Positions 19,651 to 29,196 are shown, counted from the stretch's first letter. The stretch is 64,000 nt of DNA from Streptococcus sp. VT 162 (GCA_000688775.2 CP007628.2:1-64000), one strand, 5' to 3'. Numbers and translations are program-made. Notes: generated from the sequence alone by a model not told the origin.

Positions 19651-19911
19651 GATGGCTACCGAGCGGATGCATTGATAGTTGACCCTCATCGTACAGGCTT
19701 AGATGATAAGCTGTTGGATACCATCCTGACCTATGTTCCAGACAAAATGGTCTATGTATCCTGCAATGTTTCGACCTTGGCACGAGATTTGGTTAAACTA
19801 GTAAAAGTCTATGACCTCCAGTATATCCAGTCAGTCGATATGTTTCCCCACACTGCACGGACAGAAGCAGTGGTTAAGTTAGTGAAGAAAAGAAAAAATC
19901 AACTTCACTGA
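19651..19911 (+). pseudogene. 3' fragment of an rlmD/rumA-type 23S rRNA uracil methyltransferase
   Basis: Only the C-terminal 86 codons remain, beginning [19 protein letters not shown] and continuing with [13 protein letters not shown] and the [13 protein letters not shown] ending of the RlmD family (about 450 residues when complete). The normal DPPRTG motif reads DPHRTG, so a catalytic-region proline is lost. There is no start codon or ribosome binding site, and it begins directly after the ftsH terminator. It is a displaced gene tail. The 3' end of this gene is a known integration site for streptococcal mobile elements, which may explain how the tail was carried here. Confidence 0.85.
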
Positions 19912-19920
19912 AAAAAGTCC

Positions 19921-19981
19921 TTGACAAAGGTAAAAAAGTAGGTTAATCATGATGTCGTAGGTTCGAGTCCTACTGGCGGAG
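19921..19981 (+). pseudogene. Truncated tRNA-Asn(GTT), 3' half, behind a TTGACA box
   Basis: From about 19942 the sequence reads as the 3' half of tRNA-Asn: anticodon GTT, 3' anticodon strand, variable loop, a perfect T-arm (GTAGG TTCGAGT CCTAC) and acceptor strand TGGCGGAG. The 5' half is missing. Immediately upstream is TTGACA (19921-19926), which looks like the -35 box of a stable-RNA promoter without its -10. The junction falls at GTTAAT. In pneumococcus tRNA-Asn ends the rRNA operon at this place, so this looks like a deletion scar. Confidence 0.8.
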
Positions 19982-19990
19982 TATAAATCG

Positions 19991-20014
19991 AAACGTTCAA
20001 CTGAACGTTTTTTT
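19991..20014 (+). terminator. Terminator after the tRNA-Asn remnant
   Basis: AAACGTTCA and TGAACGTTT form a 9-bp inverted repeat followed by a T-run, probably the original rRNA/tRNA operon terminator. Confidence 0.8.
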
Positions 20015-20092
20015 ATTTATAAATATAGTGGACTGTTGAAATTTCAAATTTTAATTTTTAAATCTGTAATTACCTCTTTATTTTATTTTTAG

Positions 20093-20159
20093 TTCGTTTA
20101 GCTTTAAATTCTTCTTTTATAGGATTTGAAGCTTTTTTAGTTCCTTTTTTTGTTAGACT
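20093..20159 (+). promoter_or_regulatory. comW promoter with ComE-box-like repeats
   Basis: TTCGTTTAG (20093-20101), 12 bp, CTTTTATAG (20114-20122), 31 bp, TAGACT (20154-20159). Spacings are identical to the comC and comA promoters in this window, though the repeats are more degenerate. comW is an early, ComE-dependent gene in pneumococcus. Confidence 0.7.
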
Positions 20160-20189
20160 AGTGTTACTAATAAGAAAGGGAATTTTTAT

Positions 20190-20426
20190 ATGCTTCAGAA
20201 ATTTTATGATCAAGCATTTGTCTTTTTGAAACTAGTTGAACAAGAATATGCCTCTTTAGGCCAGAGTTGTTCAGAGTGGGAATCACTTCATCTTCGTTTT
20301 TTACTATATTACTTAATCCGATTTAAAATAAAAAGTGATAGGGACTTTTCACTATATCACTTTAGAACAGCTTATCGTCTATATCTAGAGAAATTACTGC
20401 AAGGTGGTACAACTCTTATTCAATAG
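20190..20426 (+). CDS. comW: ComW, competence sigma-factor co-activator
   Basis: This 78-residue protein has the exact length of pneumococcal ComW and the same skeleton: MLQKFYDQ start, WE..H..FL.YYL.R central motif, and RDFSLYHFRTAYRLYLEKL near the C-terminus. ComW stabilises and activates the alternative sigma factor ComX and is needed for full late-gene expression. It lies directly upstream of purA, as in pneumococcus. comX1, normally a few kilobases upstream, is absent from this window. A ribosome binding site AGAAAGGGA precedes the ATG. Confidence 0.88.
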   Translation: MLQKFYDQAFVFLKLVEQEYASLGQSCSEWESLHLRFLLYYLIRFKIKSDRDFSLYHFRTAYRLYLEKLLQGGTTLIQ

Positions 20427-20592
20427 GAAGCATCTATATCATAATTACGAACGATAGTTGTAGTTAGTTTTTAAAAAATATAGAATTAGCTTATAATCAA
20501 AGGCTTCAGTATTCAGAAATGAAAGAATTTCCAAATCTTTTCTACTGTTTCTTCTTGATAAAATAGTGTTTTTTTCTTATAATAAATTGTAA

Positions 20593-21954
<1,362 letters not shown>

Positions 21955-21960
21955 GAGATT

Positions 21961-21993
21961 TTTAAGATTAGTTTAAGACAGGTTGGGTATACT
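21961..21993 (+). promoter_or_regulatory. CiaR-dependent promoter of a small RNA
   Basis: TTTAAG (21961-21966), 5 bp, TTTAAG (21972-21977), 10 bp, TATACT (21988-21993). A perfect CiaR direct repeat with the same spacing to -10 as at htrA. Confidence 0.88.
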
Positions 21994-21999
21994 ATAGAC

Positions 22000-22100
22000 A
22001 GTTACAAGAAGACCTCCTAACTTGTTGTAACAAATATCCTAAACTTTTCTTTTTCATAATAATCTCCCTATTAAGTCACCGCATTCGGTGGCTTTTTTTG
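22000..22100 (+). ncRNA. CiaR-controlled small RNA (csRNA/ccn family)
   Basis: About 100 nt start just after the -10 box. GTTACAA (22001) pairs with TTGTAAC (22025), holding a loop that contains CCTCCT, a perfect anti-Shine-Dalgarno sequence. An unstructured U-rich middle and a second TCTCC follow. The 3' end is a strong terminator: AGTCACCG/CGGTGGCT (22074-22093) and seven T. This matches the known csRNA design, in which the exposed CU-rich loop pairs with ribosome binding sites of target mRNAs, including comC in pneumococcus. Position downstream of purA. The family number is not assigned here. Confidence 0.88.
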
Positions 22101-22154
22101 TGTTGAGAATCATGATATAATAATAAAATCGACAAGTAGGAAAAGAGAAAAACG

Positions 22155-22622
22155 ATGAATTATACAGTTGAAGAAAAAGAAGCCTTTATGAGAGAGGCTT
22201 TGAGAGAGGCTGAGATTGCCTTAGAACACGATGAAATTCCAATTGGTTGTGTGATTGTCAAGGATGGAGAAATCATTGGTAGGGGGCATAATGCGCGCGA
22301 GGAGTTGCAACGGGCGGTCATGCATGCAGAAATCATGGCTATAGAGAATGCGAATGTGAGTGAGGAGAGCTGGCGCTTGCTGGATTGCACGCTTTTTGTG
22401 ACCATTGAGCCTTGTGTCATGTGTAGCGGGGCGATTGGGCTTGCCCGTATTCCAAACGTAGTCTACGGGGCTAAAAACCAGAAATTTGGTGCAGCTGGGA
22501 GCTTGTACGATATTTTGACAGATGAACGTCTCAATCATCGTGTAGAGGTAGAAACGGGAATTTTAGAAGATGACTGTGCAGCGATTATGCAGAACTTTTT
22601 CCGAAATCGACGGAAAAAATAA
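22155..22622 (+). CDS. tadA: tRNA-specific adenosine deaminase TadA
   Basis: This 155-residue zinc deaminase converts A34 to inosine in tRNA-Arg(ACG). Catalytic motifs are HAEIMAIENA (zinc His and proton-shuttling Glu) and the PCVMCSGA zinc cysteines. ARIPNVVYGAKNQKFGAAGS and a basic C-terminus (FFRNRRKK) follow. Length is typical. It lies between the csRNA and the SRP RNA, as in pneumococcus. Intact. Confidence 0.96.
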   Translation: MNYTVEEKEAFMREALREAEIALEHDEIPIGCVIVKDGEIIGRGHNAREELQRAVMHAEIMAIENANVSEESWRLLDCTLFVTIEPCVMCSGAIGLARIPNVVYGAKNQKFGAAGSLYDILTDERLNHRVEVETGILEDDCAAIMQNFFRNRRKK

Positions 22623-22663
22623 TTTCTCTTTAAAAACAGAGGGGAATGTGGTATAATGAATAA

Positions 22664-22744
22664 TGGAGCAACAGTTCTGCGTGAAGCGGGTCAGGGGAGG
22701 AATCCAGCAGCCCTAAGCGATGTGAATTGTGTGCTCTTTTTTCG
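22664..22744 (+). ncRNA. ffs: Signal recognition particle RNA (small bacterial 4.5S/scRNA)
   Basis: A promoter -10 TATAAT (22652) precedes a sequence with the SRP core: GGTCAGGGGAGGAATCCAGCAGCCC, seen as the consecutive pieces GGTCAGG, GGAGGAA and CAGCAGCCC, forming the symmetric and asymmetric loops that bind Ffh. The ends GGAGCA and TGTGCTC pair. A T-run follows at 22737. It is a short SRP RNA without an Alu domain, typical of streptococci. Confidence 0.93.
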
Positions 22745-22747
22745 TGC

Positions 22748-22759
22748 TTTTTTCGAATA
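22748..22759 (+). promoter_or_regulatory. SigX (ComX) box of the dut-radA unit
   Basis: TTTTTTCGAATA, a T-tract fused to CGAATA, resembling the late-competence consensus TACGAATA. radA and neighbours are late competence genes in pneumococcus. The ATG of dut is 49 bp downstream. Confidence 0.72.
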
Positions 22760-22807
22760 AATAAGATAAAATAGCCTAGAATAAATGATTATAGAAAAGA
22801 GAAAAAT

Positions 22808-23251
22808 ATGAAAATTCGTGGTTTTGAATTAGTTTCTAGTTTTACAGATGAAACTTTGTTACCCAAACGTGAGACAGCGCATGCAGCTGGCTACGACTTA
22901 AAGGTTGCGGTGCGTACGGTTATCGCTCCAGGAGAGATTGTTCTCGTCCCAACGGGTGTTAAGGCTTATATGCAGCCGACTGAAGTGCTCTATCTTTATG
23001 ATCGTTCATCAAATCCTCGTAAGAAAGGTCTGGTCTTGATCAACTCTGTGGGTGTCATTGATGGAGATTATTATGGTAATCCGGGAAATGAAGGTCATAT
23101 CTTTGCTCAGATGAAAAATATTACCGATCAGGAAGTTGTTCTTGAAGTTGGAGAACGTGTAGTTCAGGCTGTCTTTGCTCCATTTTTAATTGCAGATGGA
23201 GATGAGGCAGACGGAGTTCGTACTGGTGGATTTGGATCGACTGGGCACTAA
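22808..23251 (+). CDS. dut: dUTPase
   Basis: This 147-residue trimeric dUTP pyrophosphatase keeps uracil out of DNA and supplies dUMP. All five motifs can be followed: AAGYDLKV, DRSSNPRKKGLVLIN, GVIDGDYYG, GERVVQAVF, and the C-terminal arm GGFGSTGH. It is first in a unit with a histidine phosphatase, an unknown gene, radA and carbonic anhydrase, read from a SigX-type box. The next gene starts one base after its stop. Confidence 0.95.
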   Translation: MKIRGFELVSSFTDETLLPKRETAHAAGYDLKVAVRTVIAPGEIVLVPTGVKAYMQPTEVLYLYDRSSNPRKKGLVLINSVGVIDGDYYGNPGNEGHIFAQMKNITDQEVVLEVGERVVQAVFAPFLIADGDEADGVRTGGFGSTGH

Positions 23252-23252
23252 G

Positions 23253-23792
23253 ATGAAGATTATTTTTGTACGTCACGGGGAGCCAGATTATAGTATGCTT
23301 GATAAACTTGAAAATCCGCAACTATATAGTGGTTTTGGTCGTGATTTAGCACCATTGACAGGAAAAGGTCGCAGTCTGGCAAAAGAAGTTGCTAAAACTG
23401 CATGTTTTGGAAAGGCAGAGATTATTATTTCATCGTCTGTGACGAGGGCTTTAGAAACAGCCCATTATATAGCAGTTGAAACAGGATTGGACTTATTTGT
23501 GGAGCCGTTTTTTCATGAGTGGCGTCCAGACTTAGATGGCACTAACTCTGATTTAACTAGTGTATTGGTAGCTCATGAATATTATCTAAAGCATCAAGGA
23601 GGTTTATCTGAAGATTCTCCTTATCGCTATGAAACAGATCTAGAGATGCGTCATCGTTTTTTAAAAGCTTTGGAAAAATATAAAAATTATAAAACTATTA
23701 TCATTGTAACTCACGGAATGCTCATGCGCCAATTTGTACCAGACGAGAAGATTGATTTTTGCCAAGTGATTGAGTGTGAGATAGAGATATAG
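23253..23792 (+). CDS. Histidine phosphatase (phosphoglycerate-mutase superfamily)
   Basis: This 179-residue protein starts MKIIFVRHGEPDYS, with the RHG phosphohistidine motif at residues 7-9. A second catalytic His is in IIIVTHGMLMR near the C-terminus and a basic SSVTRALETA lies between. A longer frame to 23190 would overlap dut and is rejected, because the ATG at 23253 follows the dut stop by one base and gives the family start. The substrate is unknown. Cotranscribed with dut. Confidence 0.9.
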   Translation: MKIIFVRHGEPDYSMLDKLENPQLYSGFGRDLAPLTGKGRSLAKEVAKTACFGKAEIIISSSVTRALETAHYIAVETGLDLFVEPFFHEWRPDLDGTNSDLTSVLVAHEYYLKHQGGLSEDSPYRYETDLEMRHRFLKALEKYKNYKTIIIVTHGMLMRQFVPDEKIDFCQVIECEIEI

Positions 23793-23808
23793 AAAGAAGT
23801 ACAATGAA

Positions 23809-24297
23809 ATGAGCTATAAAGATTTTCAAGCTTTTACCGCCGAGAATTGTCGAGGGTATAAGAAGATTTTTGAGATTAGTATTGGAGGATTTCTTTACCT
23901 AGCATTTCTCCCTGATGCCTATCATGAAATTCTGTGTATTTCTTCAGACTACATGTCAATCATTGATAGCGAAAATGGGCAAGTAACACCAATAGACGGA
24001 GATTACGATGAGGTAGAGTTAGTAGCCATGTGTGAGGGCTGTGATTCTCCCATTTCTATTGCGGGACAATATGGTGGAAGTCTCCCTTTGGACAATGGGG
24101 AAGATATCCGAGTGACAATGGAAAAAGATCAATCTGGGAAGTATCCGATTTTAACCATTTTTTGGGAAAAGGATAAAGAAACTAGGGTACAAATTTATAA
24201 AGGTTATTTACCGTATATTTTTGGTTTTAGTCCGGATGGAGAGTATTATGCTTATGCAGATGATGGCGGATTGACTGTTTTAAAGAAAGATAGTTGA
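23809..24297 (+). CDS. Unknown conserved protein in the dut-radA unit
   Basis: A 162-residue acidic protein, MSYKDFQAFTAENCRGYKKIF..., with no signal peptide or membrane segment. It looks like a beta-rich cytoplasmic fold: alternating hydrophobic strands and turns such as FSPDGEYYAYADDGGLTVL, reminiscent of a single WD-like blade, but no family is recognised. It lies between the phosphatase gene and radA with short gaps (16 and 39 bp), so it is probably part of the competence-induced transcript. I do not recall a counterpart at this place in pneumococcus. Confidence 0.7.
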   Translation: MSYKDFQAFTAENCRGYKKIFEISIGGFLYLAFLPDAYHEILCISSDYMSIIDSENGQVTPIDGDYDEVELVAMCEGCDSPISIAGQYGGSLPLDNGEDIRVTMEKDQSGKYPILTIFWEKDKETRVQIYKGYLPYIFGFSPDGEYYAYADDGGLTVLKKDS

Positions 24298-24336
24298 TAG
24301 CGTGAAAAAAAGAAATTTTAAAATGAGAGGATTAGA

Positions 24337-25701
24337 ATCATCGCAAAGAAAAAAGCGACATTTGTATGTCAAAATTGTGGGTATAATTCCCCTAAATATT
24401 TGGGACGTTGTCCTAACTGTGGGTCTTGGTCTTCTTTTGTAGAAGAGGTTGAGGTTGCCGAGGTCAAGAATGCGCGTGTGTCCTTGACAGGTGAGAAAAC
24501 CAAGCCCATGAAACTGGCTGAGGTGACTTCCATCAATGTCAATCGAACCAAGACGGAGATGGAGGAATTCAACCGTGTACTTGGAGGCGGAGTGGTACCA
24601 GGGAGTCTCGTCCTTATCGGTGGGGATCCAGGGATTGGGAAATCAACCCTTCTCTTACAAGTATCGACTCAGCTGTCCCAAGTAGGGACTGTTCTCTATG
24701 TCAGTGGGGAGGAGTCTGCCCAGCAGATTAAACTCCGTGCAGAGCGCTTGGGGGATATTGATAGCGAATTTTATCTCTATGCAGAGACCAATATGCAGAG
24801 TGTTCGATCTGAGGTGGAGCGCATCCAACCAGATTTTCTCATCATCGACTCTATCCAGACGATTATGTCTCCTGAGATTTCAGGGGTGCAGGGGTCTGTG
24901 TCTCAGGTGCGTGAGGTAACGGCTGAACTCATGCAGTTGGCGAAGACTAATAACATTGCTATCTTTATCGTAGGACATGTGACTAAGGAAGGAACCTTGG
25001 CAGGTCCTCGTATGTTGGAGCATATGGTAGATACAGTGCTTTACTTTGAAGGGGAACGTCACCATACCTTTCGTATCTTGAGAGCAGTCAAAAACCGTTT
25101 TGGCTCCACTAATGAGATTGGCATCTTTGAGATGCAGTCAGGCGGATTGGTTGAGGTGCTCAATCCGAGTCAAGTTTTCCTAGAGGAGCGTTTGGATGGG
25201 GCGACTGGTTCATCAATTGTGGTGACTATGGAAGGAACCCGTCCGATTTTGGCGGAGGTTCAGGCTTTGGTGACACCAACTATGTTTGGAAATGCTAAGC
25301 GCACAACGACAGGTCTTGATTTCAATCGTGCAAGTCTGATTATGGCTGTTTTGGAAAAACGTGCAGGGCTTCTCTTGCAAAATCAGGATGCCTATCTCAA
25401 ATCTGCTGGCGGTGTCAAATTGGATGAGCCTGCCATTGACTTAGCCGTTGCAGTGGCTATTGCCTCTAGTTACAAGGACAAGCCAACCAATCCTCAGGAA
25501 TGTTTTGTGGGTGAACTGGGCTTGACCGGAGAAATTCGGCGCGTGAATCGCATCGAACAACGCATAAATGAAGCGGCAAAACTGGGCTTTACCAAGATTT
25601 ATGTACCCAAGAATTCCTTGACAGGAATCACTCCACCCAAGGAAATTGAAGTCATTGGTGTGACAACGATTCAGGAAGTTTTGAAAAAGGTCTTTGCATA
25701 A
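24337..25701 (+). CDS. radA: RadA, competence-related DNA branch-migration helicase
   Basis: This ~454-residue DnaB-like hexameric helicase extends RecA-mediated D-loops in transformation. Order: C4 zinc finger CxxC...CxxC (FVCQNCG and GRCPNCG), RecA-like core with Walker [10 protein letters not shown], the RadA-specific [11 protein letters not shown] motif, and a Lon-like C-terminal domain ([13 protein letters not shown]). The first ATG (24400) would delete half of the zinc finger. The frame is open upstream to 24322 with no ATG, GTG or TTG, and GAGAGG at 24325 suits initiation at ATC 24337 or 24340. The start given is therefore a best guess; ATT at 24331 is also possible. Confidence 0.93.
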   Translation: MIAKKKATFVCQNCGYNSPKYLGRCPNCGSWSSFVEEVEVAEVKNARVSLTGEKTKPMKLAEVTSINVNRTKTEMEEFNRVLGGGVVPGSLVLIGGDPGIGKSTLLLQVSTQLSQVGTVLYVSGEESAQQIKLRAERLGDIDSEFYLYAETNMQSVRSEVERIQPDFLIIDSIQTIMSPEISGVQGSVSQVREVTAELMQLAKTNNIAIFIVGHVTKEGTLAGPRMLEHMVDTVLYFEGERHHTFRILRAVKNRFGSTNEIGIFEMQSGGLVEVLNPSQVFLEERLDGATGSSIVVTMEGTRPILAEVQALVTPTMFGNAKRTTTGLDFNRASLIMAVLEKRAGLLLQNQDAYLKSAGGVKLDEPAIDLAVAVAIASSYKDKPTNPQECFVGELGLTGEIRRVNRIEQRINEAAKLGFTKIYVPKNSLTGITPPKEIEVIGVTTIQEVLKKVFA

Positions 25702-25773
25702 TCCGTGACAAATCCTCTTAAAAATGATAAGATAGGAGAAATATTTGATTATCAAATTTTTGAGGAGGGAATC

Positions 25774-26268
25774 GTGTCGTATTTTGAACAGTTTATGCAA
25801 GCCAATCAGGCTTATGTTGCCCTACATGGGCAGTTAAATCTGCCACTTAAACCCAAAACCAGAGTAGCGATCGTGACCTGTATGGACTCACGTCTGCACG
25901 TTGCGCAAGCTCTAGGTTTGGCCCTTGGGGATGCTCATATCTTGCGGAATGCGGGTGGTCGAGTAACTGAGGACATGATTCGTTCACTGGTGATTTCCCA
26001 GCAACAAATGGGGACAAGAGAAATCGTGGTGCTTCACCATACAGACTGTGGAGCTCAAACCTTTGAAAATGAAAGTTTTCATGAACAGTTGAAACACGAG
26101 CTCGGAGTTGATGTATCTGATCAAGATTTTTTACCATTCCAGGATGTTGAAGAGAGTGTGAGAGAGGATATGCAATTGCTTAGAGAGTCTCCACTGATTC
26201 CTGATGATGTGGTTATTTCAGGTGCTGTCTATGATGTGGATACAGGAAGTATGAGAGAAGTATACTAA
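25774..26268 (+). CDS. Beta-class carbonic anhydrase
   Basis: This 164-residue zinc enzyme interconverts CO2 and bicarbonate. Zinc ligands are visible in VTCMDSRL (Cys, Asp/Arg dyad) and VLHHTDCGAQTF (His, Cys). The GTG at 25774 was chosen because GAGGAGGGA lies just upstream and the product starts MSYFEQFMQANQAYV. Upstream codons have no better signal. It follows radA by 72 bp and precedes a strong terminator, so it closes the dut-radA unit. Confidence 0.93.
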   Translation: MSYFEQFMQANQAYVALHGQLNLPLKPKTRVAIVTCMDSRLHVAQALGLALGDAHILRNAGGRVTEDMIRSLVISQQQMGTREIVVLHHTDCGAQTFENESFHEQLKHELGVDVSDQDFLPFQDVEESVREDMQLLRESPLIPDDVVISGAVYDVDTGSMREVY

Positions 26269-26356
26269 CTTTGTCTCGAAAAAATTTCATCCTAGCATAA
26301 AATCGATTGTTAAAATGTAGGATTTTCAGGTTTAATATAGCTAATATAAAATAGTA

Positions 26357-26395
26357 TAAAACAAGGGTATAAATGTTTGCTCTTGTTTTATTTTT
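26357..26395 (+). terminator. Terminator after carbonic anhydrase
   Basis: TAAAACAAG (26357-26365) and CTTGTTTTA (26382-26390) form a 9-bp stem with a 16-nt loop, then TTTTT. The symmetric A/T flanks could work in both directions. Confidence 0.7.
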
Positions 26396-26481
26396 GATTG
26401 AAAAATAAAGGAAAAAGCGCTACAATGGTAGATGGAAAATGTTGTGTAAAAACAAGTGATACATAAATACCGGAGGAAATC

Positions 26482-27450
26482 ATGTCTTTTTCTGATTTAA
26501 AGCTGTTTGCCCTTTCTTCTAATAGAGAATTGGCAGAGCGTGTGGCGCAAGAAATTGGGATAGAGTTGGGGAAATCGACTGTTCGCCAATTTTCAGATGG
26601 GGAGATTCAGGTCAACATTGAAGAATCAATCCGTGGAAAACACGTCTTTATCCTACAATCAACTAGTTCACCTGTAAATGATAATTTACTTGAAATTTTG
26701 ATTATGGTGGACGCTTTGAAGCGTGCTAGTGCAGAATCTGTCAATGTTGTTATGCCCTACTATGGCTATGCACGTCAGGATAGAAAAGCGCGCGCGCGTG
26801 AGCCAATCACTGCAAAACTCGTTGCAAACATGCTAGAAGTTGCTGGCGTAGATCGTTTGTTGACGATTGATTTGCACGCTGCACAGATTCAGGGATTCTT
26901 TGATATTCCTGTAGATCACTTGATGGGTGCTCCATTGATTGCGGACTATTTTGAACGTCGTGGCATGGTTGGTTCTGACTACGTGGTTGTCAGCCCAGAC
27001 CATGGTGGAGTGACTCGTGCTCGTAAATTGGCAGAGTTTTTGAAAACCCCGATTGCGATTATTGACAAACGCCGTAGTGTAGATAAGATGAATACCAGTG
27101 AAGTGATGAACATCATTGGTAAGGTAGAAGGTAAGACTTGTATCTTGATTGACGATATGATCGATACAGCTGGAACCATTTGTCATGCGGCGGATGCTCT
27201 TGCTGAAGCAGGTGCTGTTGAAGTTTACGCAAGCTGTACGCACCCAGTTCTTTCAGGGCCAGCTATGGACAATATCCAAAAATCAGCTATTAAGAAATTG
27301 GTTGTTTTGGATACGATCTACCTACCAGAAGAGCGTTTAATTGATAAGATTGAACAAATTTCGATTGCTCATCTTCTAGGCGATGCTATTATCCGTATCC
27401 ACGAAAAACGTCCTCTTTCTCCTCTATTTTGTATTGAGAAAAAGATTTAA
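26482..27450 (+). CDS. prs: Ribose-phosphate pyrophosphokinase (PRPP synthase)
   Basis: This 322-residue enzyme makes PRPP from ribose-5-phosphate and ATP, the substrate of PurF (42606), Hpt and pyrimidine synthesis. Seen are [26 protein letters not shown] (split here as the flexible-loop region), [13 protein letters not shown], and the PRPP-binding loop [11 protein letters not shown]. Full length. A clear GGAGG ribosome binding site (CCGGAGGAAATC) and a downstream terminator suggest a single-gene unit. Confidence 0.97.
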   Translation: MSFSDLKLFALSSNRELAERVAQEIGIELGKSTVRQFSDGEIQVNIEESIRGKHVFILQSTSSPVNDNLLEILIMVDALKRASAESVNVVMPYYGYARQDRKARAREPITAKLVANMLEVAGVDRLLTIDLHAAQIQGFFDIPVDHLMGAPLIADYFERRGMVGSDYVVVSPDHGGVTRARKLAEFLKTPIAIIDKRRSVDKMNTSEVMNIIGKVEGKTCILIDDMIDTAGTICHAADALAEAGAVEVYASCTHPVLSGPAMDNIQKSAIKKLVVLDTIYLPEERLIDKIEQISIAHLLGDAIIRIHEKRPLSPLFCIEKKI

Positions 27451-27473
27451 TCTTTCACTTGAAGTAGACAGAA

Positions 27474-27511
27474 CTCCTAGCAGGTTTCTTTTCTTGCTAG
27501 GAGATTTTTAT
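27474..27511 (+). terminator. prs terminator
   Basis: CTCCTAGCA (27474-27482) pairs with TGCTAGGAG (27495-27503), a perfect 9-bp stem, followed by ATTTTTA. Confidence 0.88.
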
Positions 27512-27568
27512 AGTCAAAATCTGCAAGCCTTTTCAAAATGTGCTATACTGAGAAAAAGGAGGATTTCT

Positions 27569-28006
27569 ATGAGCCAAGAATTTATCAATCCAAGTGATGG
27601 TGTGATCCGTCAGTATCTGGAGACCAGTAAAACGTTAGCGGTAGTGGGCTTGTCTGACCGTGAGGAAACAACTAGTAATCGAGTGACCAAGGAAATGCAA
27701 GCTCGGGGCTATAAAATCATTCCAGTTAATCCCAAGGTTGCAGGTGGGGAAATCTTGGGAGAGAAGGCTTATGCGAGTCTAGCTGTGATTCCTTTTCCTG
27801 TGGATATTGTCAATGTATACCGACGGAGCGAGTTTTTACCAGATGTGGCGCGTGATTTTCTCAAGGCTGATGCCAAGATTTTCTGGGCACAACTGGGACT
27901 TGAAAGTCTGGAAGCGGAAGAAATCTTACGTGCTGGAGGATGCGATGACATCGTGATGAATCGTTGCATCAAAAGAGAACATACACGTTTAATTCTTGAA
28001 CAATAA
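27569..28006 (+). CDS. CoA-binding (YccU-like) protein
   Basis: This 145-residue single-domain CoA_binding Rossmann protein has the nucleotide-binding start TLAVVGLSDREETTSNRV, then GYKIIPVNPKVAGGEILGEKAYASL and FWAQLGLES. A longer frame beginning at 27383 overlaps prs in another frame and lacks support. AAAGGAGG precedes the ATG at 27569. The biochemical role of the family is not established. Convergent with the YeiH-type gene through a shared terminator. Confidence 0.88.
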   Translation: MSQEFINPSDGVIRQYLETSKTLAVVGLSDREETTSNRVTKEMQARGYKIIPVNPKVAGGEILGEKAYASLAVIPFPVDIVNVYRRSEFLPDVARDFLKADAKIFWAQLGLESLEAEEILRAGGCDDIVMNRCIKREHTRLILEQ

Positions 28007-28034
28007 AAAGGTAGCCATGGGCTACCTTTTTATT
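28003..28034. terminator. Bidirectional terminator
   Basis: AAAAAGGTAGC and GCTACCTTTTT form an 11-bp stem with loop CATG between two convergent genes. It has A and T runs for both strands. Confidence 0.88.
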
Positions 28035-29045
28035 TTATAAAGTACCAATCAATGCTTGCATGCCAAGACTGGTAAGGATGATGGCAATCCAGCAAAGGGC
28101 TCCGAGGACAATAGATTTACCACTAGATTTGACCATGGCGACTAGATTGGTTTTGAGACCGATGGCACTCATGGCCATGATAATGAGAAATTTGGAGAGT
28201 TGTTTGAGAGGGGTGAAGAAGCTACTAGACACGCCGAGAGAGGTAAGGAGAGTCGTTAAGAGAGAGGCTAAGATGAAATAAAGGATAAAAAGTGGGAAGA
28301 CTTTTTTTAGTTGGAAATCTTGGCTATTTTTTTGTTGGCGACTTTGCCAGTAGGAGAGAAAGAGCGTAATGGGAATGATTGCTAAGGTGCGTGTGAGTTT
28401 CACAATGGTTGCAGACTCAAGGGTATTGGTCTGGTAGAGACTGTCCCATGCGCTGGCTGTGGCCGTTACAGAAGAAGTATCATTGACTGCAGTTCCTGCA
28501 AAGAGGGCAAAACCGTCATTGGATAGGTGAAGCCAGGTTCCTAGAGTTGGAAAGATGAGTGCAGCCAAGACATTGAAGAAAAAGATAACGGAAATGGCTT
28601 GGGCAACTTCTTTTTCCTTGGCATGGATGACGGGCGCTGTCGCAGCAATGGCAGAGCCACCACAGATAGAAGAACCCACTCCAATCAAGGTAGCTAGTTT
28701 TGTGTCTAGCGCAAAGAAACGTTGGAAGAGGTAGGCAACGATTAAGGAAATCGAAATGGTGGAAAGGATGACAGGGAGTGAAGTTTGTCCAACTGCGAAG
28801 ACTTGCGAGATATTGAGACCAAAACCGAGTAAGATAACGGCATACTGGAGCAACTTCTTTGAACTAAAGGTCAAACCTGCATCTAGTTGTTTGTAGGGTG
28901 AGAGCCAGGGGTGGAGGAGCATTCCAGCAAAAATTGCAAAGACAGGTGCACCTACGACGGGGAAAAATCCTCCCAGGAACCAAGATACGATAGAAATGAG
29001 AAGGCAGGCCAAGATTCCTGCTCCATTTTTTGATAAAAATGACAT
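28035..29045 (-). CDS. YeiH/UPF0324 family membrane transporter (putative sulfate exporter type)
   Basis: This 336-residue integral membrane protein has about ten hydrophobic segments. Conserved family stretches are [20 protein letters not shown] at the N-terminus, [20 protein letters not shown] in the middle, and the [14 protein letters not shown] loop. Homologues are annotated as putative sulfate exporters, but substrate evidence is weak. It is the only minus-strand gene between rlmH and strH and appears to be a single-gene unit. Confidence 0.88.
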   Translation of the reverse strand: MSFLSKNGAGILACLLISIVSWFLGGFFPVVGAPVFAIFAGMLLHPWLSPYKQLDAGLTFSSKKLLQYAVILLGFGLNISQVFAVGQTSLPVILSTISISLIVAYLFQRFFALDTKLATLIGVGSSICGGSAIAATAPVIHAKEKEVAQAISVIFFFNVLAALIFPTLGTWLHLSNDGFALFAGTAVNDTSSVTATASAWDSLYQTNTLESATIVKLTRTLAIIPITLFLSYWQSRQQKNSQDFQLKKVFPLFILYFILASLLTTLLTSLGVSSSFFTPLKQLSKFLIIMAMSAIGLKTNLVAMVKSSGKSIVLGALCWIAIILTSLGMQALIGTL

Positions 29046-29196
29046 ATAAACCTCCGAAAATAAGCACTTATTATTATAGTCCTGTCGAGAAGAAAAGTAA
29101 AATAGAAAGTGAAAAATACGGGTTTCAGATGGATTTTGCGGTCAGGAAGCTTTTGTAGTATAATAGTACTATGTTCTGTAAGCAAGGGGGATATCT

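Noticed and set aside
27383..27568. N-terminal extension of the CoA-binding protein
   Set aside because: It runs through the end of prs in another frame and across the prs terminator; the ATG at 27569 has AAAGGAGG.
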